A stretch of DNA of 10,940 bases, taken from Nitrospirota bacterium (lineage in GTDB: Bacteria; Nitrospirota; Thermodesulfovibrionia; Thermodesulfovibrionales; Magnetobacteriaceae). Made by a program: the position numbers and the translations under genes. The stretch is from assembly GCA_015232165.1 (NCBI GenBank), contig JADGAE010000038.1, positions 1-10,940 of the forward strand, written 5' to 3'. Under the pieces are notes generated by a model that was given only the letters and a program-made list of their open reading frames with translations, made no database searches and was not told the DNA's origin. Positions 1 to 6,692 of this stretch are shown here, in pieces. How positions within the stretch are numbered: the stretch's first letter is position 1; each line of letters starts with the position of its first letter.

Positions 1-20
1 GTCCCCTTGACCCCATAAAG
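1..20 (-). repeat. Partial copy of dispersed GC-rich palindromic repeat (copy 1)
   Basis: The first bases read GTCCCCTTGACCCCATAAAG, the right half of a palindromic repeat seen complete at 4701-4728 and, in the opposite orientation, at 1738-1765. The left half lies outside the window. It sits about 95 bp beyond the stop of the minus-strand kinase gene and is oriented so that the terminator-like hairpin seen in the other copies would lie further left. It could therefore terminate the kinase transcript, but this part is not visible. Confidence 0.6.
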
Positions 21-114
21 GGCTGGTTGATATGGACAGGGTCTCTTAATTTTACAATGCTTTTTTAATAGGATACACTTAAAGACTAAAAAAATATTCT
101 TCCATATATTGTCC

Positions 115-1548
115 TTAGAATCTTTTTTTGTATTGAAGTTCATTGAACGACAGCTTAAACTCCGTACCCTCTTTTGTGTTCATTTCGATCTTCCCTCCGA
201 GTTGATACTCGGCCAGTATCTTTATCAGCTTTAAGCCAAGTGAAGCCGATTTGTTTATGTCAAAGTCCTCGGGTATCCCCTTGCCGTTGTCTTTGACAAT
301 CAGTTCATAGGCATTGTTATCGGTCTTTTGGTCGGTCTTTTGGCCAACTTCCCTGAGCGATATGTGAAGCTTGCCCGATGTCATCCCGGTGAAGGCATGT
401 TTGAGAGAGTTTGTAACAAGCTCGTTTATGATCAGACAGCAGGGTACCGCCGTGTCCATTGCAATGTAAACATCAATGATATCCATGTTGACGGCAACCA
501 TCGACGGCTCAACACAGTATGAATTCAGGATGTCCGTTACGAGATTTTTAGTGTAATCGGCAAAATTAACCTCGGAGAGATTGTCGCTTTGGTATAACAT
601 TTTATGTACAAGGGACATGGACTTTATCCGATTTTTCATGTCGTCGCACATATTTATGGTTTTTTTATCCTCGATGTCTTCAATATGGAGTTCTATGAGG
701 CTTGAGATTATCTCCATATTGTTTTTGACCCTGTGATGTATCTCCCGTAACAAGAGGGTTTTTTCCTGCAGTGATGCCTGAATTTGCTCCTCATAGAGTT
801 TCCTCTGGGTAATATCCTTAAATATATGGATGGAACCTTTAAATTTACCGTCTTTAGTGAATATTGGCGAAGCAGTTATCTCGAAGTAGGTATTGAGAGG
901 CTTATAAAAAATATCCTTAATGCAAGAGGCCCTGCTATGATGGCTCTTGAGGTTAAGACAGTGAGCGATATCGTTTTTAATGCAATCGAAGATATCATAA
1001 CATGGTTTGGTGTTAAAGATATCCGAGTGATATCCAAAGGTATCGGTGAATGCCTTGTTGGCCTTGATTATATTATAGTGCTCGTCATGGATGGAGAGAC
1101 AATCACTGACGCAGTTAAATGTGATCTCCCATTCGTTAACACTCTTTTCGAGTTCCAGGACGTATGTGTCTATTTTAGCTTGCATGTTTTGTTTTTCTAT
1201 TGCCTTTTCAATTGCAATTTTAAGTTCATCGTATTCTATAGGCTTTTGAATATAGCCAAATGCGCCTTCCTTCATTGCCTCAATGGCAGTATCAACCCCT
1301 CCATGACCGGTTATGAAGATGACCTCGGTTGCCGTTTTTTTCATTTTCACCCGTTTTAAGACTTCTATACCATTGAGCTTGGGCATTTTTATATCGGCAA
1401 CGATAACGTCAGGGGCCTCGCTCTCAAACAACTCCAGACCTTCAATGCCGTTTTCAGCGGAGTATGCCTCATAATCGTCAAGCAAAAGAAGATTCTTCAG
1501 CCTATCCCTGATAATAATCTCATCGTCTATAACTAGTACTTTAGCCAT
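115..1548 (-). CDS. Response regulator-PAS-histidine kinase fusion (HisKA_2 type)
   Basis: A cytoplasmic signalling protein of 477 residues. Residues 1-120 form a CheY-like receiver: acidic pair Asp8-Asp9, phosphoacceptor Asp52 in VADIKMP, switch Thr80 and Lys102 in QKP. A likely coiled-coil linker follows, then a PAS/PAC domain at about 145-255 ending in FKDITQRK. Next is a HisKA_2 dimerisation domain with the HHRVKNN motif (His271 probably phosphorylated) and a HATPase with N box NELVTNSLKHAF at 375-386, DNGKG from Asp420 and a glycine loop near LGLKLIK. There is no transmembrane or DNA-binding segment, so the input is presumably a phosphoryl group plus a soluble or redox signal sensed by PAS; the partner is not in the window. 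I chose the ATG at 1548 because MAKVLVIDDE is the canonical receiver start. An in-frame ATG at 1605 has an AAGG 7 nt upstream and would add 19 residues that do not resemble a receiver. The gene stands alone, with candidate promoter at 1642-1671. Confidence 0.9.
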   Translation of the reverse strand: MAKVLVIDDEIIIRDRLKNLLLLDDYEAYSAENGIEGLELFESEAPDVIVADIKMPKLNGIEVLKRVKMKKTATEVIFITGHGGVDTAIEAMKEGAFGYIQKPIEYDELKIAIEKAIEKQNMQAKIDTYVLELEKSVNEWEITFNCVSDCLSIHDEHYNIIKANKAFTDTFGYHSDIFNTKPCYDIFDCIKNDIAHCLNLKSHHSRASCIKDIFYKPLNTYFEITASPIFTKDGKFKGSIHIFKDITQRKLYEEQIQASLQEKTLLLREIHHRVKNNMEIISSLIELHIEDIEDKKTINMCDDMKNRIKSMSLVHKMLYQSDNLSEVNFADYTKNLVTDILNSYCVEPSMVAVNMDIIDVYIAMDTAVPCCLIINELVTNSLKHAFTGMTSGKLHISLREVGQKTDQKTDNNAYELIVKDNGKGIPEDFDINKSASLGLKLIKILAEYQLGGKIEMNTKEGTEFKLSFNELQYKKRF

Positions 1549-1641
1549 CAATAAACACCATACACACAGAGACGCCTGCGCCCTGCTACCCTGCGCACCG
1601 TCCATGAACCAACCTTACAGGATTAAACGTAAATCAACTAT

Positions 1642-1671
1642 ATTCTACCGCAAAGAGCCATAATATTTCAA
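1642..1671 (-). promoter_or_regulatory. Candidate sigma70-type promoter of the sensor kinase gene
   Basis: Read on the minus strand, TTGAAA (1666-1671) and TAGAAT (1642-1647) are separated by 18 bp. Each box matches the consensus at five of six positions. Transcription would begin near 1635, about 30 nt upstream of the alternative ATG at 1605 and about 90 nt upstream of the preferred ATG at 1548. This is a consensus match only. Confidence 0.5.
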
Positions 1672-1733
1672 TGTCATAAATAATTCGGGTGCATAAATTT
1701 TTGGTGGATAACAAGTGGTAATAAAAATGCGTA

Positions 1734-1765
1734 TAAAGGGGTCAAGGGGACTGGTCCCCTTGCAG
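1734..1765 (+). repeat. Dispersed GC-rich palindromic repeat (copy 2)
   Basis: The core at 1738-1765 contains AAGGGGAC-TG-GTCCCCTT (1744-1761), an 8-bp perfect stem, flanked by GGGGTC on the left and GCAG on the right. The same core occurs inverted at 4701-4728 and half of it at 1-20. As at copy 3, a second, unrelated hairpin follows on the same side, here the terminator at 1779-1811. The element lies between two divergent genes. Confidence 0.75.
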
Positions 1766-1778
1766 GATGAGGGTCTGA

Positions 1779-1811
1779 GGGAGAAGGACAGAGTCCTTCT
1801 CCCTTTTTTTT
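1779..1811 (+). terminator. Strong rho-independent terminator upstream of the oxidase gene
   Basis: GGGAGAAGGAC (1779-1789), loop AGA, GTCCTTCTCCC (1793-1803) form an 11-bp perfect stem followed by eight T residues (1804-1811). The reverse strand has no T run, so the structure works only for rightward transcripts. No plus-strand gene lies upstream of it; the nearest upstream gene runs leftward. It may insulate the downstream oxidase, attenuate a leader RNA, or end a small RNA started near 1680-1730. A second T-rich stretch follows at 1839-1860. Confidence 0.85.
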
Positions 1812-1884
1812 CTCAAGGCGCCCACCACCCGTCCCCCTTCTTTTTTTTACCTTTTTTATTTCGTCTGTGGTATATTATTTTATT

Positions 1885-3006
1885 ATGGACAGGGTGAATA
1901 TCACTATCATCGGAGCGGGTGTCATAGGGCTGGCAATAGCCGCGGAGTTGTCTATGGACTTTGAGGACATCCTGGTTATTGAGAGGCATGATGACTTCGG
2001 TCGCGAGATAAGCAGTCGCAACAGCGAAGTTATACACTCGGGGATATACTATCCCACGGGGTCACTGAAAGGGGTGCTGTGTATAGAAGGCGCTGCCCTG
2101 CTCTATCGTTACTGCGAGGAACACTCAATTGCACATCAGCGCATCGGTAAGCTGATCGTCGCAACAACCGAGTCCGAAGTAGAACCGCTGGAGGAACTCT
2201 ACAGACGCGGCAAACTCAACGGTGTCATGGACATGGTTATGTTGCAGGGGAATGAGGTTGCCAGGATGGAGGGCAACGTCAATGCCGTTGCCGCGATCTT
2301 GAGCCCAAGCACCGGCATTATAGACTCACACGGCCTTATGAAACGCCTCTTTACCGTGGCACAGGGGCGGGGGGTCACGGTTTCCTTTAACGAGGAGGTC
2401 GTCTCTATTGAGCAACAGAGCGAAGGCTATGTTGTTGGCATACGCAGTGAGGGCTATCGATTCTTATCAAGGGTTGTCATCAATGCCGCGGGCCTTGGGT
2501 CTGACCAGGTTGCTGCCATGATTGGCATTGCCGTTGATCCGGCTTGTTATCGGCTGCGTTACTGTAAGGGGTCATATTTCTCTTATGCCGGGCGTTCTCC
2601 GGTTCAGAGGCTAATATACCCGGTGCCGGAGAAGGACTTAAAGGGCCTGGGGGTTCACGCCACCCTTGATCTGGCCGGACGACTACGCTTTGGCCCCGAT
2701 ACAGAGTACGTAGATGCCATAGACTACACAGTCGATGACTCCAAGAGGGACCGATTCTACGAAGGCGCATGCAAGATCATAAGGGGCATAGACAAAGATG
2801 CACTCGTTGCGGATATGGCAGGGGTCAGGCCTAAGATAAAAGGCGAGGGCGTACAGGACTTCCTCATCCGTCATGAGAACAAAAGAGGTCTGGAGGGTTT
2901 TATAAACCTCGTGGGGATTGAGTCCCCGGGACTAACCGCCTGTCTTGCAATTGCATCTCGGGTCGGAAAATTTGTTGATGACATTTCTATAGCCAAAAAG
3001 GTATAA
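1885..3006 (+). CDS. lhgO: FAD-dependent L-2-hydroxyglutarate oxidase-like protein (LhgO family)
   Basis: A 373-residue flavoprotein of the DAO (D-amino-acid oxidase-like) fold. It opens with a dinucleotide-binding strand and GAGVIG loop (residues 10-15), with Glu33 at the end of beta-2 to bind the FAD ribose. The signature SRNSEVIHSGIYYPTGSLK (from Ser44) and the later YRLRYCKGSYFSYAG, RLIYPVPE and HATLDLAGRLRFGPD blocks are typical of LhgO/L2HGDH proteins. The C-terminal GVRPKI and INLVGIESPGLTA segments complete the family pattern. Members oxidise L-2-hydroxyglutarate to 2-oxoglutarate and usually pass electrons to quinones at the membrane. The ATG at 1885 is preferred; an in-frame GTG at 1867 adds six residues. 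No clear ribosome binding site is seen before either start. It appears monocistronic, preceded by a terminator. Substrate is inferred from family; related sequences may use other 2-hydroxy acids. Confidence 0.85.
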   Translation: MDRVNITIIGAGVIGLAIAAELSMDFEDILVIERHDDFGREISSRNSEVIHSGIYYPTGSLKGVLCIEGAALLYRYCEEHSIAHQRIGKLIVATTESEVEPLEELYRRGKLNGVMDMVMLQGNEVARMEGNVNAVAAILSPSTGIIDSHGLMKRLFTVAQGRGVTVSFNEEVVSIEQQSEGYVVGIRSEGYRFLSRVVINAAGLGSDQVAAMIGIAVDPACYRLRYCKGSYFSYAGRSPVQRLIYPVPEKDLKGLGVHATLDLAGRLRFGPDTEYVDAIDYTVDDSKRDRFYEGACKIIRGIDKDALVADMAGVRPKIKGEGVQDFLIRHENKRGLEGFINLVGIESPGLTACLAIASRVGKFVDDISIAKKV

Positions 3007-3359
3007 TATAAATATATGCAAGAAACGGTAACGTTAAACAACGGGTCGATAGACCAACAGGCACCGGCTCAAAGAGCCACAGGACAGGTTGGAGAAATCC
3101 CGCACCTGATAAGCAAACTTGACTTTGGTTAGCGACGGATTACTCTTTAGCCTACGTGTCTCAGAGACAGGCAAGACAACGAACAGGTCTTGGTTGTGTC
3201 TTATTTTGCTGTTTATTTCCGTCGGTGTGATAGTCATTTCTCCCGTGTCTGTAAGTATTCTATCCTGTATTTCGTATAATTTAGCGTGATAATAACCAAC
3301 AACATAAATATCCTAAGGCCTTCATGCTGAAGGTCTATAACAAATCTTTCAGGGGTACA
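3007..3359. other. Intergenic region with doubtful small ORFs
   Basis: Nothing here is recognisable. An ATG at 3016, eight bases after a TATAAT, opens 38 codons ending at 3132. An overlapping plus-strand frame (from TTG 3119 to TGA 3289) encodes 56 residues with one hydrophobic stretch rich in Leu, Ile and Val, resembling a membrane helix. A minus-strand 67-codon ORF (3237-3034) overlaps both. Small inverted repeats GGCTC-AAA-GAGCC (3066-3078) and TGTCTC-A-GAGACA are present. These could be a decayed small membrane protein gene or chance frames. Confidence 0.35.
3275..3280 (+). promoter_or_regulatory. Candidate -10 box for the aminomutase gene
   Basis: A perfect TATAAT lies 80 bp upstream of the preferred aminomutase start, giving a predicted transcript start near 3287. 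The -35 region is weak, so this rests on the -10 hexamer and its location. Confidence 0.3.
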
Positions 3360-4625
3360 ATGGAAAACGATTGTTTACTAAAAGAGGAAGAACCTCCAGC
3401 GCAAGGAATTCTCCGGCGATTCTGGCCTGATGTCACGTCAAGGCAGTGGAACGACTGGAGATGGCAACAATCAAACAGTTTAAGGTCTGTGCAAGCCCTC
3501 CGTGAATTACTCAACCTAAGTCCTCATGAGGTATCGAGGTACGAGGAGTTGACGCGTAGGTTCCACTACTGTATCACCCCCTATTACCTGTCTCTGATTG
3601 ACTTTACAAACCCCGACGACCCGATAAGAAAGCAAAGCATACCGGATATCAGTGAGCTTGATTTTCAGCGGGTTGGTCACAGCGACCCCCTTGAGGAGGC
3701 TGAGGACACACAGGTGCCGGGGCTTGTGCACAGGTATCCCGACCGTGCCCTTGCCGTAGTGACCAGCCGGTGTGTCATGTACTGCCGTCACTGCACGCGA
3801 AAGCGTATGTGGCACGAGGGTGAGTCCTTCAGGAACCGGCAGGAGTTGGCCGCTATGGTTGACTACATACGGGGTGAGCCTGGCATCAGGGAGGTGATTG
3901 TATCCGGTGGCGACCCGCTGACAATGAACCTGAAACTACTGGATTGGTTCCTTGGAGAACTCAGGACGATCCCGCGCCTGGAAGTGATCCGGATTGGTAC
4001 GCGTATGCCCGTGGTGATGCCAATGGGCATTACGGATGACCTTGTGAGAATGCTTGCCGGACATAGACCCCTGTGGCTTAACACGCAGTTCAATCACCCC
4101 GCCGAGCTGACCCCTGCCTCCATTGAGGCATGTGACAAGATACTCAGGGCCGGCATCCCGGTATCCAATCAATCCGTCCTGCTGCGTGGGGTCAACGACT
4201 CCGTGGAGGTGATGAAGGAGCTTTGTCATGCCCTGCAGCGGATCATGGTCAGACCCTACTACCTGTTTCAGTGTGACCCCGTCAGTGGGGCCGAGCACTT
4301 CAGGACAAGCGTCTGGAAGGGCATAGAGATCATCGAGATGATGCGCGGCCATACCGGAGGGCTTTGCATCCCCAGCTTTGTGGTGGACGCCCCCGGAGGT
4401 GGAGGAAAGGTGCCGTTGCAGCCATTCTATCTGTTATCGGCATCCGAAGATGAGGTGTTGTTGCGAAACTATGAAGGTACGATCACCAGGTATTACAACC
4501 CGGGTCGTTCCCTCACAGAGGCAGGACAAGACTCCGGTGCCCAGCAGACTCACAGGATACTGGCCGGAACCGATATAACCGCACGATACAAAAGAAGAAG
4601 GTCCAAGGCCGCACTGGCTCATTAG
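3360..4625 (+). CDS. kamA: Lysine 2,3-aminomutase-like radical SAM/PLP enzyme (KamA family)
   Basis: A 421-residue radical SAM enzyme expected to interconvert L-alpha-lysine and L-beta-lysine using SAM, a [4Fe-4S] cluster and PLP. The cluster motif is Cys138-xxx-Cys142-xx-Cys145, followed by VSGGDPL for SAM binding. The PLP lysine is Lys350 in PGGGGKVPL. Asp306 (QCDPVSG) and Asp343 (VVDAPGG) match the residues that bind the lysine epsilon-amino group in the Clostridium subterminale enzyme. Spacings from the first cysteine to the PLP lysine (212) and between the aspartates (37) equal those I recall for that enzyme, which argues for lysine rather than glutamate. The zinc ligands of the clostridial enzyme are absent: Ser281 replaces one cysteine and no cysteine follows Lys350. 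I chose ATG 3360 (AGGGG five bases upstream; N-terminal length fits the family); ATG 3324 with AAGG upstream is an alternative adding 12 residues. It is too long for EpmB. No beta-lysine acetyltransferase or lysine-fermentation gene is adjacent. Confidence 0.88.
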   Translation: MENDCLLKEEEPPAQGILRRFWPDVTSRQWNDWRWQQSNSLRSVQALRELLNLSPHEVSRYEELTRRFHYCITPYYLSLIDFTNPDDPIRKQSIPDISELDFQRVGHSDPLEEAEDTQVPGLVHRYPDRALAVVTSRCVMYCRHCTRKRMWHEGESFRNRQELAAMVDYIRGEPGIREVIVSGGDPLTMNLKLLDWFLGELRTIPRLEVIRIGTRMPVVMPMGITDDLVRMLAGHRPLWLNTQFNHPAELTPASIEACDKILRAGIPVSNQSVLLRGVNDSVEVMKELCHALQRIMVRPYYLFQCDPVSGAEHFRTSVWKGIEIIEMMRGHTGGLCIPSFVVDAPGGGGKVPLQPFYLLSASEDEVLLRNYEGTITRYYNPGRSLTEAGQDSGAQQTHRILAGTDITARYKRRRSKAALAH

Positions 4626-4644
4626 ATATAAGGAAAGAGAAAAG

Positions 4645-4728
4645 CAAGGAGGGCGGCTCCGCTCGCACAGCGACGTTACCGCGCCCCTCCTTGACCTCCC
4701 CTGCAAGGGGGCCAGCCCCCTTGACCCC
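4645..4728 (-). repeat. Dispersed palindromic repeat with second hairpin (copy 3, inverted)
   Basis: The core at 4701-4728 (AAGGGGGC-CA-GCCCCCTT inside) is the reverse complement of the 1738-1765 copy with few differences. Beside it, CAAGGAGGG (4645-4653) pairs with CCCTCCTTG (4685-4693) to form a second hairpin. On the minus strand that hairpin is followed by a T-rich run (bases 4644 down to 4631). The two-part order, core then hairpin then T run, is the same as in copy 2. It lies 20 bp after the aminomutase stop, and its terminator direction faces transcripts entering from the right. Confidence 0.7.
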
Positions 4729-4824
4729 ATTAAAGTGTCGTGAATTTTGTAGTTAATCCAATCGAAACGCGCTATAAGAGGATACAGTTTACGGTTAACG
4801 CTACTTGTGCATGGCCGCAATCGT

Positions 4825-4919
4825 ATGAACCATCGTTCATGGCGTATGAACAAGCATTCATATAGCGATACGTTGATATTGCCTATGTTTGTGGTTTTTG
4901 TGTATGAATCATCGTTCAT
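4825..4919. promoter_or_regulatory. Cluster of three ATGAAC-N4-GTTCAT-type palindromes
   Basis: Copy a (4825-4840) is ATGAACCATCGTTCAT, a perfect 6+4+6 inverted repeat. Copy b (4846-4861) is ATGAACAAGCATTCAT and copy c (4904-4919) is ATGAATCATCGTTCAT; each differs from perfect symmetry at one pair. Copies a and b are 21 bp apart, about two helical turns, so dimers could bind the same face. The size and symmetry resemble operators of TetR-type regulators, but no such regulator gene is in the window. Confidence 0.5.
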
Positions 4920-5053
4920 ATTCACAGGCCTGCCTAACTTACACTCAACGTAACGTATAACCATGTGTGCTGTACCTTTAGGTTATCTCCCCCAGGCGTT
5001 ACAGCAACTGGCATAAATCTTGAGTTACGAAACGGTAAAGGCGATAATTATAG

Positions 5054-5068
5054 TTTGACAATGTCAAA
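5054..5068. promoter_or_regulatory. TTTGAC-AAT-GTCAAA palindrome overlapping a possible -35 box
   Basis: A perfect 6-bp inverted repeat with a 3-bp centre; TTGACA at 5055-5060 inside it equals the -35 consensus. A -10 box would fall near 5079-5084 (TTTTAA, weak). An operator over a promoter is plausible. A partial match in reverse orientation (CTTTGACAATGACA) lies at 6620-6633, upstream of the NHL gene. Confidence 0.35.
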
Positions 5069-5163
5069 TTAACGTTACTTTTAAGGAATGTTAGTAATGA
5101 GGTTTTTTTATTATGTGCTCAAGTGGGGATAGTGTTTATGTTTGAGATTTTGGCACGGCTTTT

Positions 5164-5210
<47 letters not shown>

Positions 5211-5500
5211 CGCACCTCCAATAGATTAGTCTACTCTCTTGCCACCAACCTTTGCTATCGGCATAAGTATTTTTGTCTGATAGTCAGGGGAGGTGGCGTT
5301 CGTCGTTTTTCTGCCTTTGGTTACCTCCATGCCTTGAAAAGGGGGTGGTGCATTATGCGTTAGGGGTTATTTCAGGTGTTGTGCTGCGGGTTTGTGACCC
5401 TTACATGCCTGATCTCTTGCTCGAAACATTGCCGTGTAAACAGGAATCCAGAAGGTGAGAAATCATAGGATTAACCTAAAAACTAAGGAGGAAATAACAG

Positions 5501-6442
5501 ATGTTGCGAAGTAGTTACATTAAACCCTCAATGGGTAAAACTAAGCATTTAGGAGAACACGTGATAGCAATGAAGATTTATTCGAAGGCGAAGCGAGCTA
5601 AAGAGTTTTTTTTGCTTATGCTTGCTATTTTGATTGTTGTAGAAATTGCCTCAACGTCTATCGGTTTTGGAGCTTGTGTTAACGGCAAAATTGCAGACGG
5701 TACTTACACAGGTTCCACAGATACGGCAGCCATAACTTTTAAGATGACTAACAACACCATGTCAATTTTTAAGATAGTTTTTTTGTATGATACAGAGTGT
5801 GGTGGATATGATGGTGGAACTATATCGTCAGGAACTGGCGCTTTGGGTACTGTTTCAGGATGTAGTTTTAATTGGAATCTTGCGGATAGCGAAAAAACAT
5901 TTCAACTTGGCTTTAGCGGCACTTTTCCTAGCACAAACAACACTGCATCAGGCAATTACAAATATTCTGATACAGATGGCTGTACTGGATCAGGCTCGTG
6001 GAGTGCAACTAATGGAACAGCACCCACACCAACGCCAACGCCAAAACCAACATCAACACCAATGCCGACATCAACGCCGGCGCCATGGCCAACACCAACA
6101 CCCACACCACCGCCAGAGCCATCATCAAAAACCGCATACAAGGACTTCAATGGCGACGGTATTAGCGATGTCCTCTGGCAAAACGTAAATACAGGTATGG
6201 TCTACATCTACCTTATCAACAACGATGGATCAATGCATAGTTCCGGTTCGCCTGCAACGGTATCAGATAGAAACTGGAATATAAAGGACGTTGGAGACTA
6301 CAATGGAGATGGTAAAAGCGACATACTATGGCAAAACAACCAAACCGGCTTAATCTACATCTGGTTTATGGATGGGGTAAATATCAAAGGCTATAAACAG
6401 TTAGGCTTGGTTCCTGATAGCGAGTGGCATATATTTAACTAG
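5501..6442 (+). CDS. Exported protein with Cys-containing domain, Pro/Thr linker and FG-GAP-like repeats
   Basis: A 313-residue protein of unknown specific function. Basic residues (24-34) precede a hydrophobic segment at about 36-56, followed by GFGACVNG, so it is exported or anchored; a signal peptidase I site near FGA is likely. Residues 58-170 form a Gly/Ser/Thr-rich, probably beta-sandwich domain with several cysteines (CVNGKIADG, DTECGG, SGCSF, DGCTG). Residues 174-207 are a Pro-Thr linker of TP repeats. Two FG-GAP/VCBS-like repeats follow with calcium-binding DFNGDGISD and DYNGDGKSD loops and the pattern LWQN-TG-YIY. The end, at an SEWHIFN strand, matches the module boundary of the larger protein downstream, so it is probably not truncated. 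The start at 5501 has a strong AAGGAGG nine bases upstream. An in-frame GTG at 5561 with AGGAG five bases upstream would give a more usual signal peptide. It probably acts at the cell surface, perhaps in binding or adhesion. Confidence 0.8.
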   Translation: MLRSSYIKPSMGKTKHLGEHVIAMKIYSKAKRAKEFFLLMLAILIVVEIASTSIGFGACVNGKIADGTYTGSTDTAAITFKMTNNTMSIFKIVFLYDTECGGYDGGTISSGTGALGTVSGCSFNWNLADSEKTFQLGFSGTFPSTNNTASGNYKYSDTDGCTGSGSWSATNGTAPTPTPTPKPTSTPMPTSTPAPWPTPTPTPPPEPSSKTAYKDFNGDGISDVLWQNVNTGMVYIYLINNDGSMHSSGSPATVSDRNWNIKDVGDYNGDGKSDILWQNNQTGLIYIWFMDGVNIKGYKQLGLVPDSEWHIFN

Positions 6443-6455
6443 GTTAGGGAAGGAG

Positions 6456-6478
6456 AATGGAGGGTTTATCCCTCCATT
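6456..6478 (+). terminator. Hairpin downstream of the 5501 gene, possible weak terminator
   Basis: AATGGAGGG (6456-6464), loop TTTAT, CCCTCCATT (6470-6478) make a 9-bp stem 14 bp after the stop codon. The sequence after it is AAGTAAAC, with no T run, so it may stabilise the 3' end rather than terminate efficiently. Confidence 0.45.
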
Positions 6479-6495
6479 AAGTAAACATGGGGATT

Positions 6496-6592
6496 GTCTG
6501 AACCAGGATTACACAGATTTAAAGATTTACAGGAAAAAGCCACAATGTCTAAATCCTGATAATATCTTAATCCGTTAAATCGAGGTTCAGAC
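6496..6592. repeat. MITE-like 97-bp inverted repeat (GTCTGAACC termini)
   Basis: The element starts with GTCTGAACC (6496-6504) and ends with GGTTCAGAC (6584-6592), a perfect 9-bp terminal inverted repeat. The arms continue to pair imperfectly through related GGATT/AATCC-type words, which would form one long hairpin. From memory, short elements with these termini and repeated GGATT words are widely scattered in intergenic DNA of many bacteria. It has no coding capacity. It sits between the two secreted-protein genes. Confidence 0.7.
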
Positions 6593-6624
6593 ATCTTTAA
6601 ATTGCAGCGATTTGGAATATGTCA

Positions 6625-6654
6625 TTGTCAAAGTAACAGAATCCTCGGTAAATT
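6625..6654 (+). promoter_or_regulatory. Candidate promoter of the NHL-repeat gene
   Basis: TTGTCA (6625-6630, five of six consensus positions) and TAAATT (6649-6654, four of six) are 18 bp apart and end 38 bp before the ATG at 6693. The -35 box overlaps the partial operator-like match at 6620-6633. Confidence 0.35.
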
Positions 6655-6692
6655 AGCGTATTTTAATTAAATCAAAACAGGAGGGCATTGTA

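Larger units (their letters stand above)
1549..1884. other. Divergent intergenic region
   Basis: This 336-bp gap between the leftward kinase and the rightward oxidase holds the kinase promoter, palindromic repeat copy 2, the plus-strand terminator and a pyrimidine-rich stretch. The small ORFs read through it have no recognisable product. The only promoter hint for the oxidase is TATATT at 1871-1876, very close to its ATG, with no convincing -35 box. Confidence 0.7.

Noticed and set aside
784..1359. 191-codon plus-strand ORF opposite the kinase
   Set aside because: It is antisense to the PAS and receiver coding sequence, which shows clear family motifs; the plus frame has none.
4434..4964. 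176-codon minus-strand ORF
   Set aside because: It runs through the 3' end of the aminomutase gene and the palindromic repeat, has no recognisable motif, and is best explained as a shadow.
5273..5458. 61-codon ORF before the 5501 gene
   Set aside because: No recognisable domain, no ribosome binding site and composition like the surrounding noncoding DNA.
5280..5500. Riboswitch (c-di-GMP or cobalamin) in the leader of 5501
   Set aside because: Some stems can be drawn, but none of the conserved boxes of these classes was found.
6496..6592. Insertion sequence
   Set aside because: Terminal inverted repeats are present, but the element is only 97 bp and has no transposase.
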